64,000 nucleotides of DNA. It comes from Paenarthrobacter nicotinovorans. Its GTDB lineage: Bacteria > Actinomycetota > Actinomycetes > Actinomycetales > Micrococcaceae. Each line of letters begins with the position of its first letter. The stretch's first letter is position 1. Location: the NCBI RefSeq assembly GCF_007670255.1, contig NZ_SZVS01000003.1, positions 310,001-374,000 on the forward strand. Direction: 5' to 3'. Below the pieces are notes generated by a model that saw only the letters and a program-made list of their open reading frames with translations, was not told the DNA's origin and did not search any database. Made by a program: the position numbers and the translations under genes. Shown in pieces: positions 36,097-44,970 of the stretch.

Positions 36097-38341
36097 ACTG
36101 GAATTGCCGCTCGAACGCAGGATCGGCAAGCGGTCAGCGGCGGTTATCGAGAAACACCTGGGGCTCAAGACCTGCGGTGCCCTGCTGAACTACTTTCCGC
36201 GGCGTTATCTGAGCCGGGGCGAACTGACTCCCATCAGCAAGCTGCCGCTCGATGAGGAGGTCACGCTCATAGCCCGTGTGGTGTCCAACAGCACCCGCCA
36301 GATGCGCGCCCGCCGGGGCTCCATCACCGATGTCGTCGTGACCGATGAGGCCGGCGGGAGCGGTGTTCCCGGGACACTGAAGGTCAGCTTCTTCAATGGT
36401 TTCCGGGCCAAGGCTGAACTCCTGGCCGGACGGCGGGCGATGTTTTCAGGCAAGGTCACCCGTTATGGCGGTGCCCTGGGCCTGACCAATCCGGACTTCC
36501 TCCTGTTGGACGAGGATCCGGAGGCTGAGGACTCCGTGGACCCCGCCAAGCTCGCGGCGATGCCGATTCCGGTGTACCCGGCCACGGCGAAGCTGACCAG
36601 CTGGTCCATCCACAAGGTGGTTGCCTCCCTGCTACAAACCCTGGACCTCGACGCGTTGGAGGACCCGATCCCGGAGCGTATTGCTGCCAGGGACGGGCTG
36701 CTCAGCGTCGCCGAATCATACCGGCTGATCCACTCGCCGGAGACGCCGAAGGATTGGCAGCGGGCGCAGGAACGCTTCCGCTACCAGGAAGCTTTGGTCC
36801 TTCAAACTGCCCTGGCCCGCAGGCGTGCCCAACTCGCGGCCGAAGAAGCCACCGCCAGGCGTCCCACAGCAGATGGCCTGCTCAGCAGCTTCGACCGGAG
36901 CCTGCCCTTTACCCTGACCGCCGGCCAAGCCGCCGTCGGAAAGACCCTTGCCGAAGAGCTGGGCCGCGACACCCCCATGAACAGGCTCCTGCAGGGAGAG
37001 GTGGGTTCCGGCAAGACCATCGTTGCCCTGCGCGCCATGCTCCAGGTGGTCGATGCCGGTGGCCAGGCTGCGCTCCTTGCCCCTACCGAGGTCCTGGCCG
37101 CCCAACACTTCGATTCGATTCGGCGCACGCTCGGCACCCTGGCGCGTGACACCATGTTTGGCGGCGCGGGCATGCTGGGTGGAGACCTCTCCCAACAGTC
37201 CGTGCAGGTAACGCTTCTGACCGGTTCCATGCCTACTGCCGCGAGGAAGCAGGCGATGCTGGACGCTGCTTCGGGTAATGCGGGAATCGTCATTGGTACG
37301 CATGCACTGCTGAGCGACAAGACCAGTTTCCAGGATCTAGGGCTGATCGTGGTGGATGAGCAGCATCGTTTCGGAGTTGAGCAGCGTGATGCCCTCCGTG
37401 CAAAAGCCCAACGGCCGCCGCACTTGTTGGTGATGACTGCAACGCCTATTCCCCGCACTGTGGCAATGACTGTTTTCGGCGACCTTGAGACGTCCATCCT
37501 CGATGAACTCCCGGCCGGCCGCGCGCCCATTTCCACCCACGTGGTGGGGCTGGCGGAAAACCCTGGCTGGGCGGACCGAATTTGGAAGCGTTCGCGGGAG
37601 GAAGTCGACGCCGGGCATCAGGTCTACGTGGTGTGCCCCAAGATCGGATCGGACGACGACGGCGACTTCAGTCCGGGCGAAGCGGAACCAAGCGACGCGG
37701 CGTTGTCGGACGAGGGTTCGGCCCGGGAGCTCGCGTCGGTGACCGCCGTCGTCGAGAGCCTCGCGCAGGAGCCGTCCCTGGGCGGCGTGCCGGTGGCACC
37801 GCTTCATGGCCGGCAGGACCCACAGGTGAAGTCGGAAACCATGGCGTCGTTCGCCTCCAACCAGACCAAGGTGCTGGTTTCCACAACGGTCATCGAAGTC
37901 GGTGTGGACGTCCACAATGCCACCTTGATGGTCATCCTCGATGCTGACCGCTTTGGCATTTCACAACTCCACCAGCTGCGGGGGCGGGTGGGTCGTGGCG
38001 GCCTTCCCGGCACGTGCCTCTTGGTAACTACCCTGGAGCCTGGCCATCCGAGCCGCCGCCGGCTGGAAGCCGTTGCCTCCACCACAGACGGTTTCGAGTT
38101 ATCGCAGGAGGACCTTAAGCTTCGTCGTGAAGGCGACATCCTGGGTGCCTCGCAATCCGGTGGGCGCTCGACGTTGAAGTTGCTCCGGGTCCTTGAGCAC
38201 GAGGACATCATCGCCCGCGCGCGGGCCGATGCCCAAGCGTTGGTGGGCCAGGATCCTTCTTTGCAGGACCAGCCGGCCCTTTCCGCTGCGATCGACCAGT
38301 ACTTGAATCCCGAGAAGGAGGCGTTCCTTGAACGCGGTTAG
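36086..38341 (+). CDS. recG: ATP-dependent DNA helicase RecG
   Basis: 751 residues. It remodels stalled forks and Holliday junctions. An N-terminal wedge/OB domain (TLIARVVSNSTRQMRARRG...) is followed by the helicase core: Walker A GEVGSGKTIVAL, the motif II DEQHRFG, MTATPIPRTVAMTVFG, TTVIEVGVDVHNATLMVI and QLRGRVGRG. An acidic insert around GSDDDGDFSPGEAEPSD lies in the second RecA-like domain. ATG 36086 starts inside the previous gene; rsmD begins 33 bp downstream. Confidence 0.95.
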   Translation: MTTELELPLERRIGKRSAAVIEKHLGLKTCGALLNYFPRRYLSRGELTPISKLPLDEEVTLIARVVSNSTRQMRARRGSITDVVVTDEAGGSGVPGTLKVSFFNGFRAKAELLAGRRAMFSGKVTRYGGALGLTNPDFLLLDEDPEAEDSVDPAKLAAMPIPVYPATAKLTSWSIHKVVASLLQTLDLDALEDPIPERIAARDGLLSVAESYRLIHSPETPKDWQRAQERFRYQEALVLQTALARRRAQLAAEEATARRPTADGLLSSFDRSLPFTLTAGQAAVGKTLAEELGRDTPMNRLLQGEVGSGKTIVALRAMLQVVDAGGQAALLAPTEVLAAQHFDSIRRTLGTLARDTMFGGAGMLGGDLSQQSVQVTLLTGSMPTAARKQAMLDAASGNAGIVIGTHALLSDKTSFQDLGLIVVDEQHRFGVEQRDALRAKAQRPPHLLVMTATPIPRTVAMTVFGDLETSILDELPAGRAPISTHVVGLAENPGWADRIWKRSREEVDAGHQVYVVCPKIGSDDDGDFSPGEAEPSDAALSDEGSARELASVTAVVESLAQEPSLGGVPVAPLHGRQDPQVKSETMASFASNQTKVLVSTTVIEVGVDVHNATLMVILDADRFGISQLHQLRGRVGRGGLPGTCLLVTTLEPGHPSRRRLEAVASTTDGFELSQEDLKLRREGDILGASQSGGRSTLKLLRVLEHEDIIARARADAQALVGQDPSLQDQPALSAAIDQYLNPEKEAFLERG

Positions 38342-38374
38342 TAGTCCAGGACAGCGTCGACGGGGAGTCGCCCA

Positions 38375-38941
38375 GTGAGCCGGATCATCGCCGGAGTTGC
38401 CGGTGGAAACCCCTTGGCAAGTGTTCCCGGGACTGCGACACGGCCCACCACTGACCGCGTCAAGGAAGCGCTGTTCTCGAGGCTTGAGTCGTTGGCGGTC
38501 ATCGACGACGCCAGGGTCCTTGACCTTTATGCCGGTTCCGGTTCGCTGGGCGTTGAGAGTGCCAGCAGGGGTGCGCGCAGCGTGGACCTGGTGGAGTTCG
38601 ATGCCCGGGCCAGCGACGTCTGCCAGCGGAATGCGGACCTGGTCAACCAGAGCCTGGGGACCAAGAGGGTTTCCGTCCACCGCTCCAAAGTGGAGTCCTA
38701 CCTTGAACGGGCAGGCGAGTCTTCGGTATGGGATCTGGTCTTTCTCGATCCGCCCTACCCCTTGGACGAGCAGGCCTTGAGCGCAGTGCTCGAAAAATTG
38801 GCGCCTCACCTGGACGATGCTGCCGTGGTAGTGGTGGAGCGGAGTTCCCGCAGTCCTGAACCCGCATGGCCTGACGCCTTGGAAAGCTTCGCTGATAAGA
38901 AATACGGCGAGACCAAGTTGTGGTTCGCCGAACCTGCCTGA
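38375..38941 (+). CDS. rsmD: 16S rRNA (guanine966-N2)-methyltransferase
   Basis: 188 residues. It has the RsmD start MSRIIAGVAGG, TRPTTDRVKEALFSRL, the SAM-binding DLYAGSGSLGVESASRGA and the catalytic (D/N)PPY as FLDPPYPLDE. GTG 38375 has GGGGAG about 7 bp upstream. The order recG-rsmD-coaD is common, but here two minus-strand genes separate rsmD from coaD. Its stop is 1 bp from the stop of the convergent neighbour. Confidence 0.93.
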   Translation: MSRIIAGVAGGNPLASVPGTATRPTTDRVKEALFSRLESLAVIDDARVLDLYAGSGSLGVESASRGARSVDLVEFDARASDVCQRNADLVNQSLGTKRVSVHRSKVESYLERAGESSVWDLVFLDPPYPLDEQALSAVLEKLAPHLDDAAVVVVERSSRSPEPAWPDALESFADKKYGETKLWFAEPA

Positions 38942-38942
38942 G

Positions 38943-39731
38943 TCAGCCCGTAATCTGGTCCAGGTCCACGCCGTGGAGGACGGTGGCAGGGTGCGGCCCC
39001 TTGGCCAGCAGCTCGGCTGTCCACTCCGCAGGCCATGGCGTCCGGGTGCCTGCCAAAATAATGTTGCCCGGATAACGGCCCGCGAACATCCCGGTTTCCG
39101 CAAAAGCAGCGACGTCCTCCATGGCCGCCCGAAGGGCCGAGACCTGGCTGCGGACCAGCGTCAGCGCAGGCTCGTCTCCGACGTTCACTATCAGGACGCC
39201 GTCAGGAGCCAGCCGTGCGGCGGCTTCTTCGTAGAAGTCACGGCACGCGATATGGGCAGGAGCCTCGGGCCCGGAGAAGATGTCAAGGATCACGACGTCG
39301 AATCCCACCTCTGCGGGCAGCTCAGCCAAGGCGGCACGTGCGTCGCCAATATGGGTGGTCAACCTGGTGCCTTCGGGCAGGGGCAGTTTTTGGAGGACGA
39401 AGTCCAGGAGTTCACGTTCCAGTTCAACTGCGTACTGTTCCGAGCCCGGGCGGGTGGCCTGGATGTAACGTGCCAGGGTGAGCGCTCCTGCGCCCAGATG
39501 AAGGGCCCGGATGGCTTGTCCGGGAGGGGCGGCCAGATCCACCAGCGACCCGATCCTGCGAAGGTACTCGTAGAAGATCTCCTCCGGCGCTGCCAGGTTC
39601 ACGTGCGACTGTTCGGCGCCGCCGATGCTCAGGATGAAGCTGCCCTCAACCAACTCATCCGGTTCGATGGTGGCGTGCTGGCCGGTGGTTCTCAGGAAGC
39701 GCTCGGCATGACCCCGGTCCTTTGGCCTCAC
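38943..39731 (-). CDS. spermidine synthase-like methyltransferase-fold protein
   Basis: 262 residues. It has a Rossmann SAM/decarboxy-SAM fold with ALHLGAGALTLARYI, an acidic AVELERELLDFV and DVVILDIFSGPEAP, as in SpeE-like proteins. It lacks the membrane domain of long spermidine synthases, and the polyamine-site residues are not obvious, so methyltransferase or aminopropyltransferase activity are both possible. It overlaps the upstream aminotransferase by 4 bp and so belongs to a two-gene operon. Confidence 0.75.
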   Translation of the reverse strand: MRPKDRGHAERFLRTTGQHATIEPDELVEGSFILSIGGAEQSHVNLAAPEEIFYEYLRRIGSLVDLAAPPGQAIRALHLGAGALTLARYIQATRPGSEQYAVELERELLDFVLQKLPLPEGTRLTTHIGDARAALAELPAEVGFDVVILDIFSGPEAPAHIACRDFYEEAAARLAPDGVLIVNVGDEPALTLVRSQVSALRAAMEDVAAFAETGMFAGRYPGNIILAGTRTPWPAEWTAELLAKGPHPATVLHGVDLDQITG

Positions 39732-40981
39732 AGCCGGTCCTTCAAGCTGGCAAGTCGCCCAGCTGCTTCTTCAAGGACGTCGATCTTCTTGCAGAAGGCG
39801 AAGCGCAGCAGGCTTCGGGTGCGTTCCGCACCTTCCGGATGGCAGAAGACCGGGACGGGGATAGCGGCCACACCCACGAGGCCAGGCAGACGCCGTGCAA
39901 GATCAACGGAGTCCTGGATGCCCAGGGGTGCGGTGTCGACATTGATGAAGTACGTGCCGCTGGGGTTGTAGACCCCGAAGCCGGCGGCACGAAGACCCTC
40001 GGCGAGTATGTCGCGTTTATGGCGGAGGGTATCGGCAATGCCTTGATAGAAAGCGTCAGGGAGTCCCAGTCCAACAGCGATCGCGCCTTGGAAAGGCGTG
40101 CCGGAGCTGTAGGTGAGGAATTGCTTCACCGTGCGGACTGCGGCCACCAAGTGCGCCGGTCCGGTGAGCCAGCCGATCTTCCAGCCTGTGAACGAGAAAG
40201 TCTTACCGGCCGAGGAGATGGTGATGGTCCGTTCAGCGGCACCGGGGAGGGAGGTCACCGGGATGTGCGCCACTCCGAAGGTGAGGTGCTCATACACTTC
40301 GTCACTGACGATGATGGCGCCGTATTTGGCGGCAAGCTCCACGATCCTCGTGAGCACTCTCTCCGGAAAGACTGCTCCCGTGGGGTTGTGGGGGTTGTTG
40401 AGGAGGACAATTTTCGTCCTGTTGCTGAAGGACGCTTCCAGCGTCGCGGGGTCGGGCAGGAAGTCCGGTGCCAGCAGGGGAGCGGTCACGTGCTTGGCGC
40501 CGGCCATCCCGATGATGGCCCCATAAGAATCGTAGAAAGGCTCGAAGGTCAGGACTTCGTCGCCGGGTTGGACGAAGGCCAGCAGCGCGGCAGCGATGGC
40601 CTCGGTTGCCCCTGTGGTGACCAGAACTTCGGTCTCGGGATCGGGGTCAAGGGCGTAGAAGCGCTGCTGATGCGCGGAGACAGCTTCCCGTAGGGCGGCA
40701 ATACCTTTACCGGGTGCGTATTGGTTGGCGCCGTCTGCGATGGCAGCCTGCGCAGCGGCTTTGATCTCGGCCGGACCGTCCTCGTCGGGGAATCCCTGCC
40801 CCAGGTTGATGGCGCCGGTGGACATGGCCAACGTTGTCATCTCCTCGAAGATGGTGACGCCCAGGCCGCCGTCGGGCGACAACAAATTGGCTCCAAGCGC
40901 AGCACGTTTCCAGGGGGCCGGAGCCCCGGTGGTTGTTCCGGAGAAGGGGGTGCTGCTGCCTGCTGATGCCATGGGAGCCAT
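39728..40981 (-). CDS. PLP-dependent class I/II aminotransferase (DapC-like)
   Basis: 417 residues. It has NLGQGFPDEDGP, NPHNPTGAVFP (Asn-Pro substrate motif), IVSDEVYEHL and the PLP-lysine in SSAGKTFSFTGWKIGW. It resembles actinobacterial N-succinyldiaminopimelate aminotransferases and kynurenine-oxoglutarate-type enzymes; the substrate is not fixed by sequence. ATG 40981 and the in-frame ATG 40972 are both possible. Only 35 bp separate it from the divergent coaD, so the promoters must overlap. Confidence 0.85.
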   Translation of the reverse strand: MAPMASAGSSTPFSGTTTGAPAPWKRAALGANLLSPDGGLGVTIFEEMTTLAMSTGAINLGQGFPDEDGPAEIKAAAQAAIADGANQYAPGKGIAALREAVSAHQQRFYALDPDPETEVLVTTGATEAIAAALLAFVQPGDEVLTFEPFYDSYGAIIGMAGAKHVTAPLLAPDFLPDPATLEASFSNRTKIVLLNNPHNPTGAVFPERVLTRIVELAAKYGAIIVSDEVYEHLTFGVAHIPVTSLPGAAERTITISSAGKTFSFTGWKIGWLTGPAHLVAAVRTVKQFLTYSSGTPFQGAIAVGLGLPDAFYQGIADTLRHKRDILAEGLRAAGFGVYNPSGTYFINVDTAPLGIQDSVDLARRLPGLVGVAAIPVPVFCHPEGAERTRSLLRFAFCKKIDVLEEAAGRLASLKDRL

Positions 40982-41004
40982 GGTATCCCGGTGAAGCGAT
41001 GGGG

Positions 41005-41010
41005 TAGGTT
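41005..41010 (+). promoter_or_regulatory. putative leaderless -10 of coaD
   Basis: TAGGTT is followed by six bases and ATG 41017. With only 35 bp between the divergent starts there is no room for a conventional leader. Confidence 0.5.
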
Positions 41011-41016
41011 CGTCTC

Positions 41017-41517
41017 ATGAGACGCGCGGTATGCCCTGGATCCTTTGACCCCATCCACAACGGACACCTCGAAGTCATTGCCCGGGCCGCCGGCCTGTTT
41101 GACGAAGTCATCGTTGCCGTGTCCACCAACTACGCCAAGAAGTACAGGTTCGGCCTCGAAGAGCGCATGGAGATGGCTCGCGAGACGCTGGCTTCCCTGC
41201 GTGGCATCATCGTTGAGCCCATGGGAGAAGGCCTGCTGGCCGAGTACTGCCGACGCAGGGGCATCTCGGCGATCGTCAAGGGCCTGCGCTCCTCCTCGGA
41301 TTTCGACTACGAGTTGCCGATGGCCACCATGAACCGACAGTTGACCGGCGTCGAAACGGTCTTTCTGCCCGCCGAAGCGCATTATGTGCACCTGTCGTCA
41401 ACCCTGATCAAGGAAGTCAACGTCCTCGGGGGCGACATCTCCGACTTCGTACCCAAGTCGGTGTTGAAGAGGCTCCTTGCAGGCGAGTCGCCCAGCGAAC
41501 CTCCCCGCAAAGGGTAG
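41017..41517 (+). CDS. coaD: phosphopantetheine adenylyltransferase
   Basis: 166 residues. It transfers AMP to 4'-phosphopantetheine, the penultimate step of coenzyme A synthesis. It has the nucleotidyltransferase motif PGSFDPIHNGHLEVI (TxGH-like HNGH), KGLRSSSDFDYELPMA and the C-terminal LSSTLIKEV. Full length for the family. Confidence 0.96.
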   Translation: MRRAVCPGSFDPIHNGHLEVIARAAGLFDEVIVAVSTNYAKKYRFGLEERMEMARETLASLRGIIVEPMGEGLLAEYCRRRGISAIVKGLRSSSDFDYELPMATMNRQLTGVETVFLPAEAHYVHLSSTLIKEVNVLGGDISDFVPKSVLKRLLAGESPSEPPRKG

Positions 41518-41595
41518 TCTTGTGGGGTACCTGCGGCTTCACGCAGAGTTACCCATTCCGGAATCAGCGTGCTTCTCCGCGCGCTTGGCGCCGGT

Positions 41596-41625
41596 TTGAG
41601 TCCTCACGCGTGATCAGGCTAAGAT
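41596..41625 (+). promoter_or_regulatory. promoter of the yceD-rpmF-rnc-mutM group
   Basis: TTGAGT (41596-41601), 18 bp, TAAGAT (41620-41625). The expected start of transcription near 41632 gives a leader of about 27 nt containing AGGAG and a seven-codon mini-ORF before the ATT start of yceD. Confidence 0.6.
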
Positions 41626-41639
41626 GGTACGTCGGTCAT

Positions 41640-41663
41640 ATGTTCTACAGGAGTTCTCATTAA
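41640..41663 (+). other. seven-codon mini-ORF overlapping the yceD start
   Basis: ATG 41640 opens MFYRSSH and stops at TAA 41661-41663. The stop shares its T with the ATT start of yceD (ATTAA). The yceD Shine-Dalgarno AGGAG lies inside it. It may be chance, or a translational-coupling or leader-peptide device. Confidence 0.3.
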
Positions 41664-42210
41664 GCGAGATGCAAGTTCGCCCTTGGCGCTGTTGGTCAAG
41701 GACCTCGGACGCAGTCCGGGGACCATGCGGACACTCAACGAGCATGTACCTGCACCAAGTGACCTTGGTGTGGCGCTCATTGGCGTAAAGGAAGGCTCGG
41801 ATATCGAGCTCGATCTTCGTCTTGAGGCCGTACACGAAGGAATTCTGGTATCCGGATCCGCGGTCGTCGAAGTAACCGGCGAATGCGGTCGATGCCTGGA
41901 TCCCCTTGCGTATGACCTTGAGGTCAATGTGCAAGAACTTTTCTTCTACGAAGGCGCTGAGCTTTCCGCCGAAGAAGACGATGAAGAGCAACGTCGAGTC
42001 GAGTACGATCTGATCGATCTTGAGCCGGTGTTGCGGGACGCAGTTGTCACCATGCTGCCGTTCCAGCCGGTGTGCCGGGAAGACTGCCAGGGTCTGTGCT
42101 CCGAATGTGGAGTGCGTCTGGAAGACGAGCCGGGGCACCACCACGAGGTCATTGACCCTCGCTGGGCTGCCCTAGCTGATCTGGCTAAGACTGACCGGCA
42201 AACCGATTAG
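41659..42210 (+). CDS. yceD: YceD/DUF177 family protein with apparent ATT start
   Basis: 183 residues from ATT 41659. The DUF177 pattern includes VSGECGRCLDPL-like EVTGECGRCLDPL and the C-terminal cysteine pair in CQGLCSECG, with ending VIDPRWAALADL. YceD in E. coli and chloroplasts is linked to 23S rRNA and rpmF expression. No ATG, GTG or TTG occurs in frame between the stop at 41620 and TTG 41683; ATT 41659 has AGGAG five bases upstream and yields MIKRDASSPLALLVKDLG, while TTG 41683 lacks a ribosome-binding site. The gene order with rpmF and rnc is canonical. Confidence 0.85.
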   Translation: MKRDASSPLALLVKDLGRSPGTMRTLNEHVPAPSDLGVALIGVKEGSDIELDLRLEAVHEGILVSGSAVVEVTGECGRCLDPLAYDLEVNVQELFFYEGAELSAEEDDEEQRRVEYDLIDLEPVLRDAVVTMLPFQPVCREDCQGLCSECGVRLEDEPGHHHEVIDPRWAALADLAKTDRQTD

Positions 42211-42243
42211 TAAGTGTTCGTCTAAGAGAGAAATGAGATAGCC

Positions 42244-42447
42244 GTGGCTGTTCCCAAGCGGAAAATGTCTCGCGCAAATACACGCGCCCGCCGTGCCCAG
42301 TGGAAGGCAACTGCCCCCAACCTGGTCAAGACCATCGAAAACGGCCAGGTTACCTACAGCCTGCCGCACCAGGCAAAGGTCGTTACCGACTCTGCCGGCA
42401 CCGCGCTGTTCCTTGAATACAAGGGCCGCAAGGTCGCAGACGCCTAA
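42244..42447 (+). CDS. rpmF: 50S ribosomal protein L32
   Basis: 67 residues. It begins [18 protein letters not shown], diagnostic of bL32. It lacks the four zinc-binding cysteines found in many L32 proteins, so it is of the cysteine-free type. GTG 42244 has GAGAAATGAGA about 8 bp upstream. It sits between yceD and rnc, the usual arrangement. Confidence 0.95.
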   Translation: MAVPKRKMSRANTRARRAQWKATAPNLVKTIENGQVTYSLPHQAKVVTDSAGTALFLEYKGRKVADA

Positions 42448-42470
42448 TCTGCCGTAGAGGCTGACAAAGG

Positions 42471-43181
42471 ATGTCTTCAACTGAAGAGCTTCTGAAGCGT
42501 CTCGGTGTCTGGATTGACACCGAGACGCTTCGTCTTGCTCTCACACATCGCTCATACGCGTATGAGAACGGCGGGATCCCCACCAACGAGCGCCTCGAGT
42601 TCCTCGGCGACTCCATCCTGGGTTTCTCCGTGACCGATTCCCTCTACCGTGAGAACCCCGAACTGCCCGAGGGCGAGCTCGCCAAGCGGCGCTCCGCCGT
42701 CGTCAGTACGCGCGCCCTGGCCGGAATCGGCCGGGAGATCGGTATCGGCGAGTTTATCTACCTCGGGCAGGGCGAAAAGCTCACCGATGGCAAGAACAAG
42801 GCCTCCATCCTGGCTGACACCATGGAAGCACTGATCGGTGCGACCTATCTGTCCAACGACATCGAGACAGCGCGCCAGCTGGTGATGCGCCTGGTGGGCC
42901 CGCTCCTGAAGGACGCAGGCGCCCTCGGAGCAGGAACCGACTGGAAGACAAGCATCCAGGAACTCACCGCCAGCCGGCAGCTGGGTGCCATCCACTACGC
43001 GGTGGAAGGCTCCGGACCTGACCATGCGCGGACCTTCGAAGCTGTCCTGAACATCGGCGGAACACCCTATGGACGCGGTTCCGGACACTCAAAGAAGGAA
43101 GCTGAACAGGAAGCGGCAGCGGACGCCTGGCGCGCCCTGACTGCCCTGGACTCTGCTCCTGCCGGTCCCGCCTCCGCTTGA
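42471..43181 (+). CDS. rnc: ribonuclease III
   Basis: 236 residues. It cleaves double-stranded RNA in rRNA maturation. The catalytic signature is [13 protein letters not shown], with the second acidic site in [12 protein letters not shown], and a C-terminal double-stranded RNA-binding domain ([13 protein letters not shown]...[18 protein letters not shown]). mutM starts 6 bp after the stop. Confidence 0.96.
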   Translation: MSSTEELLKRLGVWIDTETLRLALTHRSYAYENGGIPTNERLEFLGDSILGFSVTDSLYRENPELPEGELAKRRSAVVSTRALAGIGREIGIGEFIYLGQGEKLTDGKNKASILADTMEALIGATYLSNDIETARQLVMRLVGPLLKDAGALGAGTDWKTSIQELTASRQLGAIHYAVEGSGPDHARTFEAVLNIGGTPYGRGSGHSKKEAEQEAAADAWRALTALDSAPAGPASA

Positions 43182-43187
43182 GCCTCC

Positions 43188-44159
43188 ATGCCTGAGCTTC
43201 CCGAAGTAGAAGTGGTCCGTCGCGGACTGGCCAAGTGGGTTCGCGGGCGGACCATAACGGGTGTCGAAGTACTTGACCCGCGTTCGATCCGGCGCCACGC
43301 CTTGGGCACCGAAGACTTCATGGGGAACCTCGAGCACGCTACCGTCCTCGACGTCGTCCGGCGCGGTAAGTTCCTTTGGATGCCGCTGTCCATGAACGGC
43401 TTCCAGGACAGCGCGCCCACGATAACCGGTGAAGAGTTGCCGAAGGTGGCGTTGATGGCGCACCTGGGGATGAGCGGGCAACTGCTGATGCAGGACCCGG
43501 AGGTGCCGGATGAAAAGCACCTCAAAGTCAGGATCACTTTGAGCCCGGTGGACGGCATGCCGGAGCAACTGCGGTTCGTGGACCAGCGGATTTTCGGCGG
43601 GCTCTTTGTCACTTCGCTCGTGCCCACTCCAGACGCCGGACCAGGCGGCCTCGGCGAGACACCGCTGCCCGAGATAGCCGAAGAAGCCTCGCACATCGCC
43701 CGGGACCCGTTGGACCCGCATTTCTCCCTCGACGACTTCTACCGGAAGATCAAAAAGCGGAAGACCGGACTCAAACGGGCGCTCCTCGACCAAGGGCTGA
43801 TCTCCGGGATCGGCAACATCTACGCCGACGAAGCACTGTGGCAGGCAAAGCTCCACTATGCGCGGGCTACCGATACTTTGCGCCGGGCAGACGCACAGCG
43901 GCTCATCACTGCAGTGAGGGACGTCATGGAGGCTGCTTTGGCGGCCGGTGGCACCAGCTTCGATTCGCTGTACGTCAACGTCAACGGCGATTCCGGATAC
44001 TTTGCCCGTTCCCTCAACGCCTATGGGCGGGCCGGTGAATACTGCACCCGATGTGCGGAGTCGGGCCTCCAAAGCGTCATCAAACGGGAGCAATTCATGA
44101 ACCGCTCGAGCTACTTCTGCCCCACGTGTCAGCCACGCCCAAGGAATGGCCGCTGGTAG
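43188..44159 (+). CDS. mutM: formamidopyrimidine-DNA glycosylase
   Basis: 323 residues, somewhat longer than the usual 270-290. It excises 8-oxoguanine and ring-opened purines. The start [14 protein letters not shown] exposes the catalytic Pro2/Glu3, with RRGKFLWM as the beta-clamp lysine. The H2TH segment is [21 protein letters not shown] and the C-terminal zinc finger has CTRCAES and CPTCQ. The extra length is in loops between the N-terminal domain and H2TH. It ends the rnc operon; downstream genes are accessory. Confidence 0.95.
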   Translation: MPELPEVEVVRRGLAKWVRGRTITGVEVLDPRSIRRHALGTEDFMGNLEHATVLDVVRRGKFLWMPLSMNGFQDSAPTITGEELPKVALMAHLGMSGQLLMQDPEVPDEKHLKVRITLSPVDGMPEQLRFVDQRIFGGLFVTSLVPTPDAGPGGLGETPLPEIAEEASHIARDPLDPHFSLDDFYRKIKKRKTGLKRALLDQGLISGIGNIYADEALWQAKLHYARATDTLRRADAQRLITAVRDVMEAALAAGGTSFDSLYVNVNGDSGYFARSLNAYGRAGEYCTRCAESGLQSVIKREQFMNRSSYFCPTCQPRPRNGRW

Positions 44160-44246
44160 GTCCAAAACTGTTCCGGATTTCCGGTGCGGGTGGCAGACTG
44201 TCCCCATGAAACGCTCGGCGCGGCACAACGTTTTTGCGGGAACGCC

Positions 44247-44963
44247 ATGATGGCGCGACGGCTGGTCATCGCGGGCGTATGCCTGGCTGTGCTGATTGCC
44301 GCCGTCGCACTTCTCTTTGACCAGTTGGCTGCGAAGCCGGGACCTATCGCGCAAAGTACGTCATCGCCGGCTTCAAGCCATAGCCCGGGATCCGGGTCCA
44401 GCGCTCCATCGGGCACCACCTCCCAAGGCGCCGAGGCACCCACCTCCGGAAGTTCGCCGTCGGGCGGCTCATCGGGCGGAAGCACTGACGGCGGTGGCGA
44501 CGGCGGCGCGTCCCCCTCCGGCGGCCAGGCACTGGAAGTCCTGCCGCCTGTCACAGCAACCCCCACAGGTCTGCCCGAGCCGACGCCTCCCGCTCCGCTG
44601 ATCACCGGAGCCTTGCCGGAGCCCGGTACGGCGTCCGGTCAAGTGGTGGACGGATGGCCCGCAGGAGTCCTGACACTGCCTGCCGGAACAACCATTGGCT
44701 CGACCTCGGTGTCGACCTCAGGAAACGTCCTCCAGGTTGCTGCCGACGGCATCATTGACAAGCCCCGTGCGGAAGTATTGGGGTCCTTCCGCGACTCCTT
44801 GGTCTCCCATGGATTCTGGACCGAAGATGCGCCCGCCGGCGAGGGGGCGATGGCCGCCCGGTTCGTGCGGGGCACGGATACAGTAACGGTTTCGGTATCG
44901 ACCACGGGAACGGGCAGCTCGCGCTTCCAGCTTTTGGGCAGCCTGCACACGAGCGCGGACTGA
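44247..44963 (+). CDS. membrane-anchored Ser/Pro/Gly-rich protein of unknown function
   Basis: 238 residues. One N-terminal membrane helix (about 6-24) is followed by a roughly 100-residue linker rich in serine, glycine, proline and threonine, then a compact region (about 130-238) that reads like a small alpha/beta domain (VQVAADGIIDKPRAEVLGSFRDSL-like spacing). No known family is recognised. The protein should face the outside. ATG 44247 and ATG 44250 are adjacent candidates. It opens the accessory block between mutM and smc and lies 7 bp before the MFS gene. Confidence 0.7.
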   Translation: MMARRLVIAGVCLAVLIAAVALLFDQLAAKPGPIAQSTSSPASSHSPGSGSSAPSGTTSQGAEAPTSGSSPSGGSSGGSTDGGGDGGASPSGGQALEVLPPVTATPTGLPEPTPPAPLITGALPEPGTASGQVVDGWPAGVLTLPAGTTIGSTSVSTSGNVLQVAADGIIDKPRAEVLGSFRDSLVSHGFWTEDAPAGEGAMAARFVRGTDTVTVSVSTTGTGSSRFQLLGSLHTSAD

Positions 44964-44970
44964 GGTACCC

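Noticed and set aside
36520..38340. Horizontal transfer signal in recG from the acidic insert
   Set aside because: The insert is short and low-complexity, the helicase motifs are intact and composition does not change.
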